Positions 58,546 to 64,000 of a DNA stretch of 64,000 bases are shown here, one piece after another. Position numbers and translations under genes: made by a program. Below the pieces are notes generated by a model. The model was not told where the DNA came from and made no database searches. It was given only the letters and a program-made list of their open reading frames with translations. This DNA is from Lytechinus variegatus. Its lineage: Eukaryota; Echinodermata; Echinoidea; Temnopleuroida; Toxopneustidae. Every line of letters begins with the position of its first letter. The stretch's first letter is position 1. Where the stretch lies: positions 59,652,853 to 59,716,852 of the forward strand of contig NC_054742.1 of the NCBI RefSeq assembly GCF_018143015.1, written 5' to 3'.

Positions 58546-58690
58546 ATATACCAGTATAGACGAGGCATTAAAACGTGGCCCTGTGAGCATGTATTTGTAA
58601 TTATGAACAGGACGGTAGAGAATATAATACAGATTTTTATTTTAGGACACTTATTTCGTTATCACCAACTAGAAAAAAAAAAGCAAAACG

Positions 58691-58762
58691 TGTTTCCGCC
58701 CGGGCTCGAACCGGGACCTTGAGTGTGTTAGACTCACGTGATAACCGCTACACTACGGAAAC
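58691..58762 (-). tRNA. tRNA-Val (anticodon AAC)
   Basis: The minus-strand sequence folds as a cloverleaf. Acceptor stem GTTTCCG/CGGAAAC; D arm GTGTAGCGGTTATCAC; anticodon stem TGAGT/ACTCA around loop CTAACAC (anticodon AAC); T stem CCCGG/CCGGG with loop TTCGAGC; discriminator A. A T run (about 10 Ts) follows within about 20 bases and can terminate Pol III. Stems are perfect and the A and B boxes intact, so it looks functional. Confidence 0.95.
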
Positions 58763-59232
58763 TGCCACGTACTGCAGAGATGAATTTTAAAATATAAAGA
58801 AAAGATCGTAATTAATAGAGCGCCATCATGTGACGCATGATAATCAATGTTTAGTCTTCCACGTGTAGTCTGCTACAACGAATTGTTAACTATTTGTATT
58901 TCTGTGGTCTGCTAGCGCACAGTCTCATATTTGACACTTGAAATGTATTTGATACTGGTGGAGGCAAAACTTCAAATAAAAATCCAATGACCCAGAGGCG
59001 ATTTTTCGTTCTGTTCATGGAGACACAGTGTGTGTGTATGTATTTGAGTTTTGTCAGACGTGTATCAATCAGATATGATTATTTACTTCTTGGACCGACC
59101 TTTAAGACGTGATCACCAGCCGGGCTCGAACCTCGAAAACCTCTGCATCAATTTATTGTAAATTCCCCACAGCTTGGATTGCAGGCGCACGCCACAACGC
59201 CCAGATGAAGCACATGTGGACGTATATAAAAA

Positions 59233-59650
59233 TGGAAGTTCACACTGACAAAAAGTTCATTATAAGCAGAAAAAATAGTATATTGGCGAATTAAGGTTTG
59301 GGGAAATTGAAAGAGGCCTAACGTTTTGATTATTTGATTTGTGACCGTTATATGCAAGCAGCTTTCCAGTATCGTATGGTAAAAATCAATGAAATAAATT
59401 AATGACAATCAATGAAAAAATATAATGTTTTTCATTGTACTTTCGCTAAAAAGATTTCACACTCGCTCGAAAAAAAATGGCCTAACTCATGAACCAATTT
59501 AAAACAAGATTACATAACATTTGCTGGGGCCGCTGCTTGTTTATGAGATAAAAAAAACTTGACATTCTAATAATACGTTCTTAATCTTTAATGGATTTTC
59601 CTCAAATCTTCATCCAAAATATTTATTCGGCTATTTTACAACAAAGTTTT
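59233..59650. mobile_element. Diverged copy of the AGGGGAAGTTCACC MITE family
   Basis: GGAAGTTCACACTGACAAAAAG at the left, TGTGACCGTTATATGCAAGC and GGGGCCGCTGCTTGTTTATG inside, TTTTACAACAAAGTTTTA at the right. Both outer ends are decayed. Confidence 0.75.
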
Positions 59651-59659
59651 ATTTTTTGT

Positions 59660-60715
59660 TTTGTAATTATACTTATAAATCATTCAGTTTAAAATCAAAG
59701 TGTGTACGATACATTGTAAAATATAACAATGCAATATTAAGAAAACTGTTCACTGAAGTCAAATAATTATCAATTTTTATAATTCAAATAATCGTACAAA
59801 ATGTCATGTTTAACATATTCATATTCAGTAAAAAAAAAACATTTATAACCAATATAAATTCACAAAATCATACAAAATATGCAGAAAATTTATTGCTCAA
59901 CATTGATTAAACTGAATGAAATTAACACTAAAAAAAGCGGAAAGGGTTCGAGTGCTCACCCCCCCCCACACACACACATGCACAGACAAGACACAAAACA
60001 ATACCCGGGAAGGTATATCGATCAGATCGATCAGAGCACCCTCTCGCATATTGGCCCCTGGTATATGGCTGCCACGGGGTGCCAATTGGCTCGGTCAATA
60101 AATCCACATAAAACAAAGTTAAGCAAAATGTAACCATATATACTGATATATAACCAATGTAAAGCTTGCATGTGTAATGATTTATATACTATGATAATAT
60201 ATGGGATCATGATATAATTTATGATGAAATATTACATTCATACAGTTTGTTTTGCCTAGGTTCGCCAAACATTGCAGTTTTGTTGTCTCCATTCAACACT
60301 CAGCATGAAGGAGTGCATTTTCCATTGGGGTTCACTAATTTTCAGTTTAGCACCACTCCCGGGGCACCACTGTAGCATTTAAGTTATCGAACAAACAAAA
60401 ATTGACATTGTTCGTGACTACACCAGTCACTGTCAATCCCGGAAGATTCCAGGTTCTGTCCGACAATACTACAAATTCCTCAGTTTAGTGTTTAATTATT
60501 TTAGCATTTTCTCAATTATAATTTTATGCAAGGCGGCACTGAAAGATTAGTGGCATGGACCCCTAAAATTTTCACGACCAACATGGAGGGTAAAGAGGAA
60601 AAAGGAGGGAAATTAAGGAAAAACTGAAATATGAGATTTTCTGAATAATTATGTTGTACTAAATCTAACACGAAACTGTATTTTTGTGAAAATTTGCCCC
60701 ATGTCCATATCTGCA
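59660..60715. other. No supported gene
   Basis: AT-rich DNA with a (CA)n-like patch at about 59960-59985. Frames on both strands there are shadows of simple sequence. Confidence 0.4.
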
Positions 60716-60870
60716 TGGACCCCTTCAAATGAATGAATGAGTGATTAAATGAATGAATGAATGAACGAATGGATGGATGCATGAATCGATAAATGAAATG
60801 AATGATGAACGAATGAATGAATGAATGACTGACTGACTGACAGGATTGATTGAATGAATGAGTGAATGAA
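60716..60870. repeat. (AATG)n / GAATGAAT microsatellite
   Basis: Tetranucleotide run ATGAATGAATGAATGAACGA with GACT variants. The His/Ser/Ile-rich minus-strand frames are artefacts. Confidence 0.92.
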
Positions 60871-61139
60871 TAGTTGTAATTTCATTGAAAAGGCGACATG
60901 TTCGTCCATAAAGTTCGTCGTTGAGTCACCCATTATTATGCTTCGGCGTTCGGGTCTCCCGAGGCACCCCCCCCCCCGTTATACTCCAATATGCGATGAT
61001 TTACATTTTTCTTTTTCCTCTCTCTATCTCCATCTCACCATCCTCCTCCTCTTCCTCACCGGTCAGAGCCTAACATCTATTCTTATATCAGCCCCCGTGC
61101 AATGGAATGGGCATTCCTGGCATAGCTCGTATCTCATTA

Positions 61140-61149
61140 CGCATGCGCA
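61140..61149. promoter_or_regulatory. NRF-1-like site upstream of a probable first exon
   Basis: CGCATGCGCA, close to the NRF-1 palindrome (GCGCATGCGC), about 170 bases before the ATG at 61316. Such sites are typical of TATA-less housekeeping promoters. Confidence 0.4.
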
Positions 61150-61315
61150 ATGAGGGTGGTGTACAGTTCAGCTCCTAGAGCTGGTTCTCGTTTCGTACAT
61201 CTATACCTCCTTATGTTTGCTCAATTCGTTTCTTTACGGGTTTGGCAGCATCCATAGAGGAACAGCATCTTTTCTCACTTCTTCTCGGAATAAAGGCAGA
61301 TAAAAACTTTCCAAA

Positions 61316-61318
61316 ATG
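61316..61318 (+). CDS. Unknown gene U3, start codon at end of first exon
   Basis: CAAAATG|GTAAGC: an A at -3 relative to ATG and a strong donor immediately after the start codon. The preceding roughly 150 bases are more GC-rich and could be the 5' UTR. Only the start codon would be coding in this exon. The product is not recognised. Confidence 0.4.
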
Positions 61319-62578
61319 GTAAGCTGGTGTCCGTTTTGATTTCATATATTTCAGTTGACTAATGATAATTTACAGATTTATTTTTATGTTTTCTTTTCAT
61401 CTTTCTGAAGGGAACAATGCTATCCACACAATAGAAGTTGTTCTATCCACTAGCTTTGACTTTTTAAACATATATGCGATTACTGCCATGTTACTTTGTG
61501 AAATAATGCAACACAACTAAGTATAATGCACCCACCACGGGATACGCTGATTAATAAGCATACATTATTTTTTTTATTATGTGCACCTTCCTTGAGATCA
61601 AAGTAATGCTTAATAGTCCTTATTCTTTGATCATTGTTGTTAAATTCAAGAAATTCTCTTGTGAAAGAGCTGCAATAAAACGTTCATTTTTCGTAAGTGG
61701 CTGTACTCACTTTTGTTTTATACTGAATAATTATTTTGTAATCATTTGCAAAAAGACGTTAATTTCTCAAGGATTTTCAATCGACTCTGTAGTACTGGAT
61801 GCATGCCACCGTTATTCATATGAACATTTTAATAGCGCTGAGTATATTAGTTGTTTTTATGATATTCATGAATTTCAAATCATTCCATATCATGCTCATT
61901 GCAATGAACTGTATTACAAATTTTTATTAAAGTTAATATGTTCATCCTAGATAATATCTATATAATCACATTTATTTTAAGGGTAACAGTCGTGGCCACC
62001 TCATCACCAATCTTCGTAGATCCACCTGAAAGATAGATATTCAATGAATTTAATTATTTCAAATTTTCTTCAATAGCTTAACTTTTTGATGTTAATGCGT
62101 TATTGCTTAAATCGTAATTGAAAGTAATTACTAGCATTAATAGTAATCAATTATTGAACATTATTGACTGGTGTAAACAAGTAAAAAGATGCTTTTGTTA
62201 TCATGGGGGGCATAAACAAAAAAGAATTTGAAGGGAAGTTCAAGATTCAAGCTTGAAATACAAGGCCAAGTTTTGTTTGGGTGGCGGAGTAGGGAGAGGA
62301 GAGAGGCACACCAGAAAGGAGTACATGCATATTGGGAGGTTTACCGGAGTTCAGACATTTTTATATATTTTTGAACTACATGGAAGAGAAGCTCTAGAGA
62401 TAAGCCACATTTACTGTAGGCCGATTGATGAAGAGTATCTGTATGAGGTAAGTATAAGAGCGGCCTTAAGTGGATTTATAGGGTACAGCCAGCTACAAAG
62501 TAATGAGAGATGGTGTATATTTAAAAGTTCACAGTAATGTCTGGTTAAATTTCTTAACTCGATTTTTTTTTCCTTCAG

Positions 62579-62609
62579 AATCCCAAGTTCTCAGAAACTA
62601 ACATGCAGG
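62579..62609 (+). CDS. Unknown gene U3, 31-nt microexon
   Basis: The strong acceptor TTTTTTTTTCCTTCAG and strong donor CAGG|GTGAGT bracket AATCCCAAGTTC...ATGCAGG. After ATG in phase 0 it reads NPKFSETNMQ plus one base. Both sites are excellent, so an exon is likely even though no homology is recognised. Confidence 0.45.
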
Positions 62610-63970
62610 GTGAGTATATTATATTTGTTGATTCTATGAGTTTACCGGAGTAATATTAATATTAATTCATAATATTATAACGAATTTGTAACCAATGTAA
62701 AGATCTGCAGCAGCAGATCAGTTTCTCAAATTAGAATATAACGAAGCGTATTATGAATCAGTTATAAATACCTATCTATACTGAAAAGCAAATAATAATA
62801 ATAATAAAATGTAGCATTATCTGGTCTATCACTAATGTGACGGCGCTGAGATTTGTTACATCATGTAGGCCTATATATCACTTTCAAGGATGACGTCATG
62901 GCCATATTGACGTAATTCGACCTTCGGTGCTAATTTCATCTTCCTTTTAACGGCCATGTTCATTTCATATCAACAACTACATAACATTTATTTTGGTGTA
63001 ATCACTGGAATATCATATTTACTTGTGTAAATTTTCACTGTTAATTTTTTTCACTTTTTTATTAACGAAGGTGCAATCTTCTTTTTTTTTAAATCTTAAT
63101 TTCGTTCCTTTCTATGTAAATAATCTATTATCACCTTATGATTAAAAAAATAAATGATTTAATATTTACAAATCAGAGACAGCACCCCCCCCCCCTCCTC
63201 GAGTCCCCTCCTAATTCCAAATATACTAATCGGAATCATTTATTTTTTTCAATTCAGTCATTGTGCATGGGAGCATGCCATTTTCGTTCTTACTTAAAAC
63301 TATATTCTCGTATCGTTGATTCTTTCTCCATTATGCCATGACTGAAATAAATGTTCCTGAAATTCTTTTTATATTGTTTTCTGTTTTATGTCCACTTCAT
63401 GCCCGTTTACAATCACTGAGTCATCATCAACCCCACCATAGACAAGGATATAAAACTCTCATCTTAGTGTTATTGAAGGCTGGTACTTTTTTGTTGGGAT
63501 GAGTTTTGTTTGTTTAAAGGACAAACTTCAATTCTCGCCTTAGATAATAACGTTGAAGTGTATCGAGACAGAGTATATTTGTACTATAGCTGAGCTTTAT
63601 AGGGATAAGCAAGAATCTTCTTAAGAACATTTTTTTATTGTCTTGTGTTGCGCAATAACTTAATTCTCACCCTTTCTTATAATTCAAATAAGACAACTTT
63701 ATCATTCAGGGAATTAATTTCATTTTTAAAAGTTGCTTTCGTCGTCAAGTTTTGAAATATCGATGAGATTTACTATGAAGCATTAGTGTGTGTGCGGGGG
63801 GGGGGTGGAGGCCAGGGGCAGAGGGGTGAGGTAATTTAGGTGGTAGATGCTAGCAGTCCATATCCACTTCAATAGATTTATTTAAATATACAAGTATATT
63901 TGCAAAGGGGAATAAGAGCACAAAACTCATGTGGCTTCGAAAACTGCCTTTTGAATTTTCATTTTTACAG
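62610..63970 (+). other. Putative intron of gene U3
   Basis: AT-rich, with poly-C and poly-G runs at 63185-63196 and 63796-63807. No repeat recognised. Confidence 0.35.
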
Positions 63971-64000
63971 CCAGAAGTCATCCTCCTCATGGCCCATGCA
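63971..64000 (+). CDS. Unknown gene U3, next exon (cut by window end)
   Basis: The acceptor TTTTCATTTTTACAG is followed by 30 bases to the window edge. With the one-base carry from the microexon it reads ARSHPPHGPC. Too short to identify. Confidence 0.35.

Noticed and set aside
59110-59160. tRNA-like T arm (GCCGGGCTCGAACC) near the tRNA-Val gene
   Set aside because: Only the B-box-like part is recognisable. No acceptor or anticodon stem could be built, so it is at best a tRNA or SINE scrap.

Overview
The window is 64 kb of AT-rich, intron-rich metazoan DNA. It carries one clearly recognisable gene, two or three fragmentary or tentative genes, one tRNA gene, and a dense load of non-autonomous DNA transposons, one SINE and several minisatellites. 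The repeat repertoire (fold-back MITEs, repeats built on GGTCAAAGGTCA, a tRNA-type SINE ending in an ATTTATATAGCGC-like tail) and the protein similarity point to a marine deuterostome invertebrate. A sea urchin or other echinoderm is my best guess, from general familiarity and not from a search. I saw no retroviral, LTR or other virus-like coding remains, and no transposase or reverse transcriptase reading frame.

Region 1.7-15.6 kb (+): POFUT2, the ER protein O-fucosyltransferase 2 that fucosylates thrombospondin type 1 repeats. Everything except about 40 N-terminal residues is present. The main result of the window is here: one internal exon occurs in two versions (4948-5014 and 6787-6853), both exactly 67 nt, with identical splice phases and homologous sequence. 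Because 67 is not a multiple of three, only transcripts using exactly one of them stay in frame, so this looks like a mutually exclusive exon pair. A second, decayed exon duplication lies after exon 12301-12430 and is itself split by a MITE. The introns also hold a block of nuclear-receptor-like DR1 repeats, several fold-back elements and two oppositely oriented arrays of one 15-bp minisatellite.

Region 16-24.5 kb: no supported gene. It holds MITEs, a 3.3-kb element with long inverted arms carrying AACGCATAATGTCGCA repeats, and a 16-bp minisatellite.

Region 24.7-32.8 kb (+): a tentative three-exon gene of unknown function with compatible phases, whose C-terminal exon runs into a 31-bp minisatellite. 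Inside it lie a 2.2-kb element with 14 copies of a CGTACG-centred motif and a 783-bp fold-back element.

Region 33-48 kb: no supported gene. It holds degenerate tandem repeats, MITEs, an RFX-type X-box cluster and a SINE next to a TTAA/TA-type MITE.

Region 48.4-50.1 kb (-): the last three exons of a gene I cannot name with confidence (weakly mTERF-like), with a stop and a close poly(A) signal.

Region 50-61 kb: repeats, a 1.6-kb element built from ACTGGT/ACCAGT motifs, and a tRNA-Val(AAC) gene on the minus strand.

Region 61.1-64 kb (+): a probable promoter with an NRF-1-like site, a first exon ending in ATG|GT, a 31-nt microexon and the start of a further exon at the window edge. The product is not recognised.
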